Assembly: GCA_016285245.1 (NCBI GenBank)
Contig: JAEEQH010000010.1
Coordinates: 20,352-84,351, forward strand
Source of the DNA: Prevotella sp.
Lineage (GTDB): Bacteria; Bacteroidota; Bacteroidia; Bacteroidales; Bacteroidaceae
DNA: 64,000 nucleotides
Direction: 5' to 3'
The stretch's first letter is position 1, and every line of letters starts with the position of its first letter. Of the stretch, positions 8,635-16,866 are shown piece after piece. Position numbers and translations under genes: made by a program. Below the pieces are notes generated by a model. That model saw only the letters and a list, made by a program, of their open reading frames with translations, made no database searches and was not told the DNA's origin.

Positions 8635-10650
8635 ATGAACCTAAAGCATTTTCTCCTTCCGGTATCATTGATGGCCGCCATGGTCGCACAGGGCGCCGTT
8701 CGCCTGCCGCAGCTGTTCCAGTCTGGCATGGTGCTCCAGCGCCATCAGGCTGTTCCTGTCTGGGGCTGGGCCGATGCCGGCGAGTCCGTCAGCGTCACGT
8801 TTCAGAAGAAAGTCTATACGGCGACGGCCGACAGCGCCGGTCGCTGGCGTGTCTACCTGCCGGCGATGAAGGCGGGCGGTCCCCACACCTTGGAGGTGGC
8901 TGGCGGCCATGCGACCAGCGAGAAACTCGTGTTGACGGACGTCCTTGTGGGTGACGTCTGGCTGTTGTCCGGCCAATCGAATATCGACGTGACCATAGAG
9001 CGTGTCTATCCGAATTATACCGATGAAATCGATAATTTTTCGTTCAATGAGGTTCGTCTCTTCCGCGTACAGAACAATACCAGCACCCGTGGTCCGGAAG
9101 CCGACATCAGCCCGACAAGCATCAACTGGAAGCCGCTGACCAAGCAGAACGCCTGGCTCTTCTCTGCTGCTGGCTCGTTCTTCGGCAAGCGGATGTGGGA
9201 GAAGTACAAGGTGCCGCAGGGCATCATCGTCAACAGTTGGGGCGGCACACCCATAGAGGCGTGGCTCAGCGCCGACGCGCTGCGGCGGGACTATCCGCTC
9301 CTGGTCGATAAGGCGCGCCTGTACGACAATACCGACTTCGTCAAGGCTCAGCGTCAGGCCAACAGCCAAGCTGACAGGCAGTGGAACGCGCTGCTCGAGG
9401 AGAAAGACCAGGGTGTGCGTAATCACTTTGAGAGCCTGGACTATAACGATAGTGGCTGGCAGACCATCAATCAGGACAACTGGCTGTGGCGCGGTATCGG
9501 TACCACGTGGCTCCGTCAGCATATCCATATAGATAAGGAACACGCGGGAAAGCCCGCCCGTCTGCTGTTGGGCACCCTCTACGATGCCGATATCACCTAT
9601 GTCAATGGGCGTCAGGTGGGCCGCACGTACTATCAGTACCCGCCGCGCCGTTATGACCTGCCCGAGGGACTGCTCCGCGAGGGCGACAACGTCATCGCCA
9701 TCCGTTTCATCAATAAGAACGGTGCAGCACATTTCATCCCGCAGAAACCCTATCTGCTGGCCTTTGGCGACGACCGTCTCAGCCAGAATCCGCTGCCTAC
9801 CGACATCATCCCGCTGGGTAAGGAATGGAAGCAGCATGCCGGCGCCGATATGCCTGCCTGTCCCGGCGGCGACGTCAGTCTGCAGAACCTGCCGACGACG
9901 CTGTATAATGCCGTAGTCCATCCCTTGGCACCCTTCGCCCTGTCGGGGGTGGTGTGGTATCAGGGCGAGTCGAATACCGGCAACCCCGCACCTTACGCCG
10001 ACTATCTGACGAAGCTCTTGCGTTGCTGGCGCAACACCTTCCGTAATCATGAGCTGCCGTTCTGTATCGTGCAGTTGGCCAACTACGACGGTCGCCAGCA
10101 GACAGGCAATCCGTCGCCCATCGTCCCCCAGTATAGCCCTGTGAACAGCAACTGGGCCCAGCTGCGTGAGGCTCAGCGCACGGTCGCCGCCAACGACGAC
10201 TTTGCCGAGCTGGCGTGTATTATCGACCTCGGCGAGACTGTCGATATCCACCCCCTGCGTAAGAAAGAGGTCGCCGAGCGCATTGGCCTGTGCTTCGACC
10301 GTCTGGTCTTCAAGGACAAGAAGGCGGTACTGCCTCCTAAGCTGCTGTCAACACAGATACACTCAGATATGAAGACCATCACGCTGAAGTACGATCAGCC
10401 TCTGCGTCCGTGTGGCGAGCTCTTTGAGTACGAGGTGGCTGGCAAGGACGGCCGTTTTGTGAACGCCAAGGCCCGCTCCGAGGGCAACACGGTCATCATC
10501 ACGTCGCCCGTAGAAGGCTATCCCTGCCGTCTGCGTCATGCCTGGAAGGATGACCCTGTGCGTCTGAACACCTATGGTGTGTCTGGCTTGCCCATCGGCC
10601 CGTTTGAGAAGAACCTTGACTTCGTTATCGATAGTCATCACCATCAGTAA
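8635..10650 (+). CDS. Sialate O-acetylesterase-family carbohydrate esterase
   Basis: 671 residues from the ATG at 8635; an upstream start at 8563 precedes the -7 box and would bury the signal peptide (MNLKHFLLPVSLMAAMVAQGA). The SGNH/SASA family is recognised by the nucleophile block LLSGQSNIDV and by VVWYQGESNTGNP. A galactose-binding-like beta-sandwich lies between (about 270-380). Such enzymes remove O-acetyl groups from sialic acids or, in plant-polysaccharide loci, from xylan or pectin. Next to GH10, GH43 and GH51 genes a hemicellulose or pectin acetylesterase is the better guess. Periplasmic. First gene of a rightward run; 19 bp to the next. Confidence 0.85.
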   Translation: MNLKHFLLPVSLMAAMVAQGAVRLPQLFQSGMVLQRHQAVPVWGWADAGESVSVTFQKKVYTATADSAGRWRVYLPAMKAGGPHTLEVAGGHATSEKLVLTDVLVGDVWLLSGQSNIDVTIERVYPNYTDEIDNFSFNEVRLFRVQNNTSTRGPEADISPTSINWKPLTKQNAWLFSAAGSFFGKRMWEKYKVPQGIIVNSWGGTPIEAWLSADALRRDYPLLVDKARLYDNTDFVKAQRQANSQADRQWNALLEEKDQGVRNHFESLDYNDSGWQTINQDNWLWRGIGTTWLRQHIHIDKEHAGKPARLLLGTLYDADITYVNGRQVGRTYYQYPPRRYDLPEGLLREGDNVIAIRFINKNGAAHFIPQKPYLLAFGDDRLSQNPLPTDIIPLGKEWKQHAGADMPACPGGDVSLQNLPTTLYNAVVHPLAPFALSGVVWYQGESNTGNPAPYADYLTKLLRCWRNTFRNHELPFCIVQLANYDGRQQTGNPSPIVPQYSPVNSNWAQLREAQRTVAANDDFAELACIIDLGETVDIHPLRKKEVAERIGLCFDRLVFKDKKAVLPPKLLSTQIHSDMKTITLKYDQPLRPCGELFEYEVAGKDGRFVNAKARSEGNTVIITSPVEGYPCRLRHAWKDDPVRLNTYGVSGLPIGPFEKNLDFVIDSHHHQ

Positions 10651-10669
10651 CTGACTAAAACAAAACATC

Positions 10670-13174
10670 ATGCATAACAAACTACTGACAACCGTGCTGG
10701 CACTCTGCAGCACCCTCTCGCTGGGGGCACAGGTGAGCACCAGCCGCAATGTGTTTATCTATTCGCCCGGCCCTGGTGACGGCCTGCATATAGCCGTACA
10801 GGAGGGCGGATCGTGGAGGGAGGCCGGCCGCCTCTGCTCGTCGGACTATGGCACGTGGGGCGCCGAGAAGAAGATGTTCCACCCCTCCGTCTGTCGGGCG
10901 CAGGACGGCACGTGGCGCCTGGTGTTCCAGGTGAACGACCGTGCGCCGCTCTTCGCCGCTGCCTACAGCCGCGACCTCGTGAACTGGCGTCCGCAGGACT
11001 ATCCTATCATGACGACGACACAATGTCTGGAGCCTGTCGTCTTCGAGAATCCCGACGGCACGTTCGACATCTATTACAAGTCGCCGCAGGGTAAGCGCTG
11101 GACATCGGCGACGCCCAACTTCCGCAACTTCGCTCCCGACCGTGCCAGTCAGATCAGCGACGACGCTTGGGTGCGCGACACCGCCACTGTCAGCGGTAAG
11201 CTCTTTGAGGGCTATGGTTTCGAAATATCGCCGATGGAATGGGCAAAAATTGAAGATCACTTCATGAAATCGGGCGACGACTGGCGCAAGACGAACGAGC
11301 GTATGCACGACGATGCGAAGAACCCCGATATGCCCAAGGAGACCGTCACGGCGACGCTGACCGTCGACCTGTCGCAGCAGAAGAAGATCAGCGACAAGCT
11401 CATCGGCATCTTCTTCGAGGACATCAGCTATGCGGCTGACGGCGGCCTCTATGCCGAACTCATTCAGAACCGCGACTTCGAGTATACACCGAAGGATCAT
11501 GGCGGCTGGACGGCCACTACGGCGTGGCACTCGGCCCGTCCGATAGAGATTGCCACCGAACACCCGCTGAGCAAGAACAATCCACACTATGCACTCGTCT
11601 GGCCCGACACCCTTTGGAACGAGGGTTGGGACGGCATCGTCGTTGAAAAGGGTAAAAAATACGACTTTTCCATGTATGTGCTGGCTGGCGGCCAGAAGCA
11701 GGACTTCTCCATTGAGCTAATCGGACAGGACGGCAAGGTGCTGGCCAAGAGCAAGCTGAAGACCCAGGGCGGCGACTGGCAGCAGTACGCCACCGTTCTC
11801 ACCGCCAAGGCCAGCGACACGAAGGCCCGGCTGGCCATCGTGCCCCTGAAAGCTGCCCATGTAGGTATAGACATGGTGTCGTTGTTCCCGCAGGAAACGT
11901 TTATGGGACGTAAGAATGGTCTGCGCAAGGACTTGGCGCAGGTTATCGCCAATTTGAAGCCGAAGTTCGTGCGCTTCCCCGGCGGCTGCATGAGCCACGG
12001 CCAGGGCTTGGAGAACATCTACCACTGGAACCACACCATCGGGCCGCTGCAGGACCGTAAGCCCGACTTCAACATCTGGCATTACCACCAGACGCGTGGA
12101 TTGGGCTTCTACGAGTATTTCCAGTTCTGCGAGGACATCGGTGCCGAACCGCTGCCCGTCCTGGCAGCTGGTGTGCCCTGTCAGAACTCCGCCAACAACG
12201 CCCAGGGCATCGGCGGTCAGCAGGGTGGCATACCCATGGACGATATGCCCGCCTATGTGCAGGAGATCCTCGACCTCATCGACTGGGCCAATGGCGATCC
12301 CGCCACCTCCCAGTGGGCCAAGATGCGCGCTGACGCCGGGCACCCCGCGCCCTTCAACCTTAAATATATAGGCTTGGGCAATGAGGACATCATCTCGACC
12401 GTCTTCGAGGAGCGCTACGAGATGCTTGCCCGTGCCATCCGTGCCAAGTATCCCGATATTAAGATTTGTGGTACTGCCGGTCCGTTCCATGCGCCGAGTG
12501 CTGACTATCAGGAGGGTTGGGATTTCGCCCGTCGTCATCCTGACCTGCAGTATATGCTTGACGAACATTATTACGAGTCGACGGGCTGGTTCATGCACAA
12601 CCGCGATTATTACGACAACTACGACCGCCAGGGTGCGAAGGTGTACCTCGGCGAGTGGGCCGCCTCTACGAAGACCAAGCGTCCGAACGTCGAGACGGCG
12701 CTGGCCGAGGCACTCTATCTGACTGACGTTGAGCGCAATGGCGATATCGTCGAGATGACCTCGTATGCCCCGATGCTCTCGAAGGACGGTCACTCGAACT
12801 GGAACCCCGACATGATCTACTTCTCGAATACCGAAGTGCGGACGACGCCCGCCTACGAGGTGCAGCGCCTCTTCAGCGTCTATGGCGGCGACACTTATAT
12901 CAATGGACAATTGACAATTAATAATGGAAAATTGAAGCACCGAATCGGCGCCAGCGTCGTGCGTGACAGCAAGACGGGCAAGACCTACCTGAAGCTTGTC
13001 AACGCCCTGCCCGTGGAGCTGTCGCTGACGGTCAACGGACTGACCATTCCTGAGACGGCCAAGACCGAGGGCTTTGCCGGTAACCCCGAGGAGCAGCAGC
13101 TCACAATCACTAAGGGGACGGCTGGCCAGAACATCGTGCTACCTCCCTATTCGTTCCGTGTCATCAAACTGTAA
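10670..13174 (+). CDS. GH51 alpha-L-arabinofuranosidase with N-terminal GH43-like module
   Basis: 834 residues with signal peptide (MHNKLLTTVLALCSTLSLGAQ). Residues about 25-190 look like part of a beta-propeller of the GH43/GH32 type (HPSVCRAQDGTWRLVFQ, YSRDLVNWRPQDYPIM, EPVVFENPDGTFDIYYK), too short for a complete five-blade enzyme. From about 225 a GH51 enzyme follows (IGIFFEDISYAADGGLYAEL), with acid/base Glu in IGLGNEDI and the probable nucleophile in YLGEWAAST. It removes arabinose branches from arabinoxylan or arabinan. Residues about 744-757 (INGQLTINNGKLK) are encoded by an AT-rich family C repeat in the C-terminal sandwich. 6 bp to the next GH51 gene. Confidence 0.9.
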   Translation: MHNKLLTTVLALCSTLSLGAQVSTSRNVFIYSPGPGDGLHIAVQEGGSWREAGRLCSSDYGTWGAEKKMFHPSVCRAQDGTWRLVFQVNDRAPLFAAAYSRDLVNWRPQDYPIMTTTQCLEPVVFENPDGTFDIYYKSPQGKRWTSATPNFRNFAPDRASQISDDAWVRDTATVSGKLFEGYGFEISPMEWAKIEDHFMKSGDDWRKTNERMHDDAKNPDMPKETVTATLTVDLSQQKKISDKLIGIFFEDISYAADGGLYAELIQNRDFEYTPKDHGGWTATTAWHSARPIEIATEHPLSKNNPHYALVWPDTLWNEGWDGIVVEKGKKYDFSMYVLAGGQKQDFSIELIGQDGKVLAKSKLKTQGGDWQQYATVLTAKASDTKARLAIVPLKAAHVGIDMVSLFPQETFMGRKNGLRKDLAQVIANLKPKFVRFPGGCMSHGQGLENIYHWNHTIGPLQDRKPDFNIWHYHQTRGLGFYEYFQFCEDIGAEPLPVLAAGVPCQNSANNAQGIGGQQGGIPMDDMPAYVQEILDLIDWANGDPATSQWAKMRADAGHPAPFNLKYIGLGNEDIISTVFEERYEMLARAIRAKYPDIKICGTAGPFHAPSADYQEGWDFARRHPDLQYMLDEHYYESTGWFMHNRDYYDNYDRQGAKVYLGEWAASTKTKRPNVETALAEALYLTDVERNGDIVEMTSYAPMLSKDGHSNWNPDMIYFSNTEVRTTPAYEVQRLFSVYGGDTYINGQLTINNGKLKHRIGASVVRDSKTGKTYLKLVNALPVELSLTVNGLTIPETAKTEGFAGNPEEQQLTITKGTAGQNIVLPPYSFRVIKL
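12901..12938 (+). repeat. Family C AT-rich repeat inside the GH51 gene
   Basis: A string of AATTGACAATTAATAATGG-type units lies in frame within GC-rich coding DNA and encodes about 12 residues. Its base composition differs sharply from both flanks, and similar strings recur between genes in this window. Confidence 0.75.
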
Positions 13175-13180
13175 CAACCT

Positions 13181-15625
13181 ATGAGAAAGAACATCATCTT
13201 ACTGACCGCCTGTTGGCTGTGCTGCGGCATTGCCACGGCACAAGTCACCATCGACATCGACGCCAACCAGCGTGGCCCGAAAATCAGCCCCACGCACTAT
13301 GGCATCTTCTTTGAGGACATTAACCACGCCGCTGACGGCGGCCTCTATGCCGAGCTAATCCGTAACCGCTCGTTCGAGGACGGCCCGCACTACGGTGCTC
13401 CTGCCGACATGCAGGGCTGGACGGCCTACGGTTACAATGGCTCGACCATCGATGCACACCTCGTGCAACCCTCCAAGAAAGTGAAGCTGCTGAACGACGC
13501 CCAGCAGAACGCCCTCGAACTGACTATCAACGCCACGACGGCCAATGCTGTCAGGTTAGAGAACGAAGGCTTTTGGGGCATCAACGCCGTGCAGGGACGT
13601 ACCTACAAGCTCAGCCTCTGGCTCAAGGGCAACTATAAGGGCACCATCAAGGCCCGTCTCTTCAACAGCAAGAACCTCTATGCCGAGACAACTGTGGCGG
13701 CTGACGGTATCAAGCAGAAGGAGTGGACGAAGTACAGCGCCGAGCTGACTGCCGACGGCAACGACCCTCAGGCCAAGTTCGCCTTGGTGTTTGATGGCAA
13801 GGGCACCCTGCAGCTTGACGTGGTAAGCCTCTTCCCGCCGACGTGGAAGAACCGTGAGAACGGCCTGCGCCCCGACTTGGCGCAGATGCTATATGAGATG
13901 CGCCCGAAGTTCATGCGCTTCCCCGGCGGCTGCTTCGTCGAGGGACAGATCTCGCCCGAGAACGCCTTCCGCTGGGAACGCACCATCGGTCCTATTGAGG
14001 AGCGTCCCGGCCACTGGAATGTGAACTGGGGTTATCGCACGACAGATGGAATTGGTTTCCATGAATATCTGCAAATGGCAGAGGACCTTGGTGCCAAGCC
14101 ACTTTATGTGGTTAATGTAGGTATCTGGCACGGAGGACAGACCTCTGTTGACTCTCTTCAGCCGTGGATTGACGAGACGCTTGCCGCCTTGGAGTATGCC
14201 AACGGCGACGTGACCACGAAATACGGTGCCCTGCGCGCCAAGAACGGCCACCCCGCTCCCTTCAACTTGGAGTACTTAGAGATTGGCAACGAGAACAACC
14301 AGCCCGACGCGCGCCAGCAGAGCGACCACTACTACGACCGCTTCCGGCTGTTCAAGGAGCAGATACTGAAGAAGTACCCGAAGATGCACCTCATCGGCAA
14401 TGTTGCCGCCTGGGGTACCGACACACCGACATGGGACAGCAAGGAGAGTGTCGAACTGCTCGACGAGCACTACTACCGCAATCCATCCTGGTTTGCTAAC
14501 AATTTCCATAAGTATGATACTTACGACCGAAAAGGTCCGAAGATTTACGTTGGCGAGTATGCCGTTACTGATGGATTCGGCGATTTAGGCAACATGAATG
14601 CCGCTTTGGGCGAGGCCGTCTATATGATGGGTATGGAGAATAACTCCGATATCGTGCCCCTGAATTCGTATGCTCCTATCTTCGTCAACGAGAACGATGC
14701 CCGCTGGCGTCCCGATATGATTCGCTTCAACTCCAACCGTGTCATGGGCACACCTTCTTATTATGTACAGATGCTCATGCCTCGCAACATCGGTACACAG
14801 GTAGTGAAGCTGAGTCAGACCGATCCCTATAAGGGTGCCGCCTTTAGAAAAACCTTGACGCCGCAGAAGAGTCGCGTGGGCTATGCCACCTGGAGCACCA
14901 AGACGTCGTTCACCCACATGGACCCGTTGCCCAAGACAGGAAAACCCGATTTCTTGGTTGGCGACTGGAAGGTCACCGACGGCATATTGAGTCAGACGAG
15001 CCACCGCGAGCAGTGCATGGCCTTGTGTACCGCCGAAGTGGGCGACCACTATACCCTGAAGTGCCGCGCTCGCAAGGACGAAGGCCGTGAGGGCTTCATC
15101 ATCGTCTTCAACTATGTGGACGAACATAACTACTGCTGGCTGAACTTTGGCGGCTGGGGCAATACGCAGCATGCTCTGGAGCAGGTTAACGGTAGTGGTA
15201 AGTCGCAGACGGCCATCAAACGAGGCCGTGTGGAGACAGGCCGCTGGTATGATGTGACATTGACCGTCAGCGGTGACTCTGTCAAAGCCTGGCTTGACGA
15301 TGACCTGGTGTTTGATACTGTGCTGAAGCAAGACACCTCAACCGATGTGTTCTCGAGTGCTACCATCGACGACCAGACGGGCGAACTTATTGTCAAAATT
15401 GTCAATTCGCGGGACGAGAGCACCACGGCCCGACTGAACATCAGTAACTTTGCGGTGAAGCAAGCCAAACTCATCCGATTGTGCGCTAATACAGGTTACG
15501 ACGAGAATACCCTGCAGCAGCCAACCAACATCAGCCCAACCGAACATGAGCTGTCGCCGGACAATAATAATATAGAGGTAGATTTGCCGGCTTATTCGTT
15601 GAACATTATCAGAATCAAAAAGTAG
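13181..15625 (+). CDS. GH51 alpha-L-arabinofuranosidase with inserted concanavalin-like module
   Basis: 814 residues with signal peptide (MRKNIILLTACWLCCGIATAQ). The GH51 barrel begins at about residue 30 (YGIFFEDINHAADGGLYAEL), with acid/base Glu in LEIGNENNQ and nucleophile in YVGEYAVTDG. After the barrel, residues about 590-715 form an extra beta-rich module (GDWKVTDGILSQ, GFIIVFNYVDEHNYCWLNFGG, WYDVTLTVSGDSVKAWLDD) like laminin-G/DUF1080 sandwiches, possibly carbohydrate-binding. The GH51 C-terminal sandwich then resumes (GELIVKIVNSRDESTTARL). It shares the family but not the N-terminal module with the preceding gene, so it is an old paralogue rather than a fresh duplicate. Expected in the periplasm or at the surface, releasing arabinose. 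Confidence 0.9.
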   Translation: MRKNIILLTACWLCCGIATAQVTIDIDANQRGPKISPTHYGIFFEDINHAADGGLYAELIRNRSFEDGPHYGAPADMQGWTAYGYNGSTIDAHLVQPSKKVKLLNDAQQNALELTINATTANAVRLENEGFWGINAVQGRTYKLSLWLKGNYKGTIKARLFNSKNLYAETTVAADGIKQKEWTKYSAELTADGNDPQAKFALVFDGKGTLQLDVVSLFPPTWKNRENGLRPDLAQMLYEMRPKFMRFPGGCFVEGQISPENAFRWERTIGPIEERPGHWNVNWGYRTTDGIGFHEYLQMAEDLGAKPLYVVNVGIWHGGQTSVDSLQPWIDETLAALEYANGDVTTKYGALRAKNGHPAPFNLEYLEIGNENNQPDARQQSDHYYDRFRLFKEQILKKYPKMHLIGNVAAWGTDTPTWDSKESVELLDEHYYRNPSWFANNFHKYDTYDRKGPKIYVGEYAVTDGFGDLGNMNAALGEAVYMMGMENNSDIVPLNSYAPIFVNENDARWRPDMIRFNSNRVMGTPSYYVQMLMPRNIGTQVVKLSQTDPYKGAAFRKTLTPQKSRVGYATWSTKTSFTHMDPLPKTGKPDFLVGDWKVTDGILSQTSHREQCMALCTAEVGDHYTLKCRARKDEGREGFIIVFNYVDEHNYCWLNFGGWGNTQHALEQVNGSGKSQTAIKRGRVETGRWYDVTLTVSGDSVKAWLDDDLVFDTVLKQDTSTDVFSSATIDDQTGELIVKIVNSRDESTTARLNISNFAVKQAKLIRLCANTGYDENTLQQPTNISPTEHELSPDNNNIEVDLPAYSLNIIRIKK

Positions 15626-15633
15626 AAATAACT

Positions 15634-16770
15634 ATGAAGAAATCTCTTTTGATTGTTTGCCTCTTCGCTGTTATGGCGTTGCAGGCCCGTACGTGGACCC
15701 CCAGTCAGGTAAAGGACATCATTCGTAAAGTCAATACCTACTGGCAGGCGAATAACAATGCCGAGGTTCGATCGTTCTGGGACAATGCCGCCTACCATAC
15801 CGGTAATATCGAGGTGTATAAGCTTTTCGAGGAAGGAGGAACGAGGAACGAGGAAGGAGAGCGGATGCTCGACTACAGTATCCGCTGGGCCGAGTACAAC
15901 GAATGGAAGGGGGCCAAGGAGACCGACCCAGCCAAGTGGAAGTACAAGCAGTACGGCGAGGGACAGGACTATGTGCTCTTCGGCGACTGGCAAATCTGCT
16001 TCCAGACCTACATCGACCTTTATCACATCACGAAGGACGAGCGCCGTGTGGCCCGCGCCAAGGAGGTGATGGGCTACGAGGCCGACTCCGAGGCTCACGA
16101 CTACTGGTGGTGGGCCGATGCCCTCTACATGGTGATGCCCGTGATGACCAAGATGTATAAGCTGACGGGCAACGAGAAATACCTGCGTAAGCTCTACGAG
16201 AATCTGCTCTATTCCGACAGTATCATGCTCGACCAGGAGACTGGCATCTATTTCCGCGACGGCAAGTATGTCTATCCCAAGCACAAGTCCGTCAACGGCA
16301 AGAAAGACTTCTGGGCACGTGGCGACGGTTGGGTGCTCGCCGGCCTGGCCAAGGTGCTGCAGGATATGCCCGAGACCTACGTCCGTCAGCCGTTCTTCGT
16401 CGAGAAGTACACCCGTCTGGCCCGTGCCGTCGCCGCCTGTCAGCAGCCACAGGGCTACTGGACGCGCTCGATGCTCGATCCTGAGCACGCCCCCGGCCCC
16501 GAGACCTCTGGAACAGCTTTCTTCACCTATGGTCTGCTGTGGGGTGTGAACCACGGCTACCTGTCGAAGAAGGAGTTCGCCCCAGTCATCGCCAAGGCCT
16601 GGAAATACCTGACGGAGACGGCTTTGCAGAAGTCCGGCAAGGTGGGCTACGTCCAGCCTATCGGCGAGCGTGCCATCCCCGGTCAGACCGTCGATCAGAA
16701 TAGCGAGGCGAACTTCGGCGTTGGTGCCTTCCTGCTCGCCGCCTGTGAGTATGTCCGGTACATCTCATAA
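15634..16770 (+). CDS. GH105 unsaturated glucuronyl/galacturonyl hydrolase
   Basis: 378 residues with signal peptide (MKKSLLIVCLFAVMALQA). The alpha/alpha barrel family is seen from DYWWWADALYMVMPVM, with the likely catalytic Asp, and from KDFWARGDGWVLAGLAKVL and GTAFFTYGLLWGVNHGYL. GH105 enzymes remove the unsaturated uronic acid that pectin lyases leave on rhamnogalacturonan or other acidic glycans. No lyase gene is in the window. Residues about 66-76 (EEGGTRNEEGE) are a family B repeat insert near a surface loop. 8 bp after the second GH51, so co-transcribed. Confidence 0.9.
   Translation: MKKSLLIVCLFAVMALQARTWTPSQVKDIIRKVNTYWQANNNAEVRSFWDNAAYHTGNIEVYKLFEEGGTRNEEGERMLDYSIRWAEYNEWKGAKETDPAKWKYKQYGEGQDYVLFGDWQICFQTYIDLYHITKDERRVARAKEVMGYEADSEAHDYWWWADALYMVMPVMTKMYKLTGNEKYLRKLYENLLYSDSIMLDQETGIYFRDGKYVYPKHKSVNGKKDFWARGDGWVLAGLAKVLQDMPETYVRQPFFVEKYTRLARAVAACQQPQGYWTRSMLDPEHAPGPETSGTAFFTYGLLWGVNHGYLSKKEFAPVIAKAWKYLTETALQKSGKVGYVQPIGERAIPGQTVDQNSEANFGVGAFLLAACEYVRYIS
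15829..15861 (+). repeat. Family B GGAACGA 7-mer array inside GH105
   Basis: Purine-rich array built from GGAACGA and GGAAGGA units, in frame, encoding EEGGTRNEEGE. The same array occurs in the DsbD gene and, reversed, in recO. Confidence 0.8.
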
Positions 16771-16834
16771 GTACGCGCTTCATGCCGCCTGAAAAAAAAG
16801 TGTGACCGTTGGGCGGTATTCGGAGTAATTTTCG

Positions 16835-16842
16835 TACCTTTG
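16835..16842 (+). promoter_or_regulatory. Bacteroidota -7 box (TACCTTTG) for dsbD
   Basis: TACCTTTG lies 24 bp before the dsbD ATG in the 96-bp gap after GH105, so dsbD and the DUF2264 gene probably start a new transcript. Confidence 0.7.
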
Positions 16843-16866
16843 TTGCCGAAATAGACGAAAACACTC

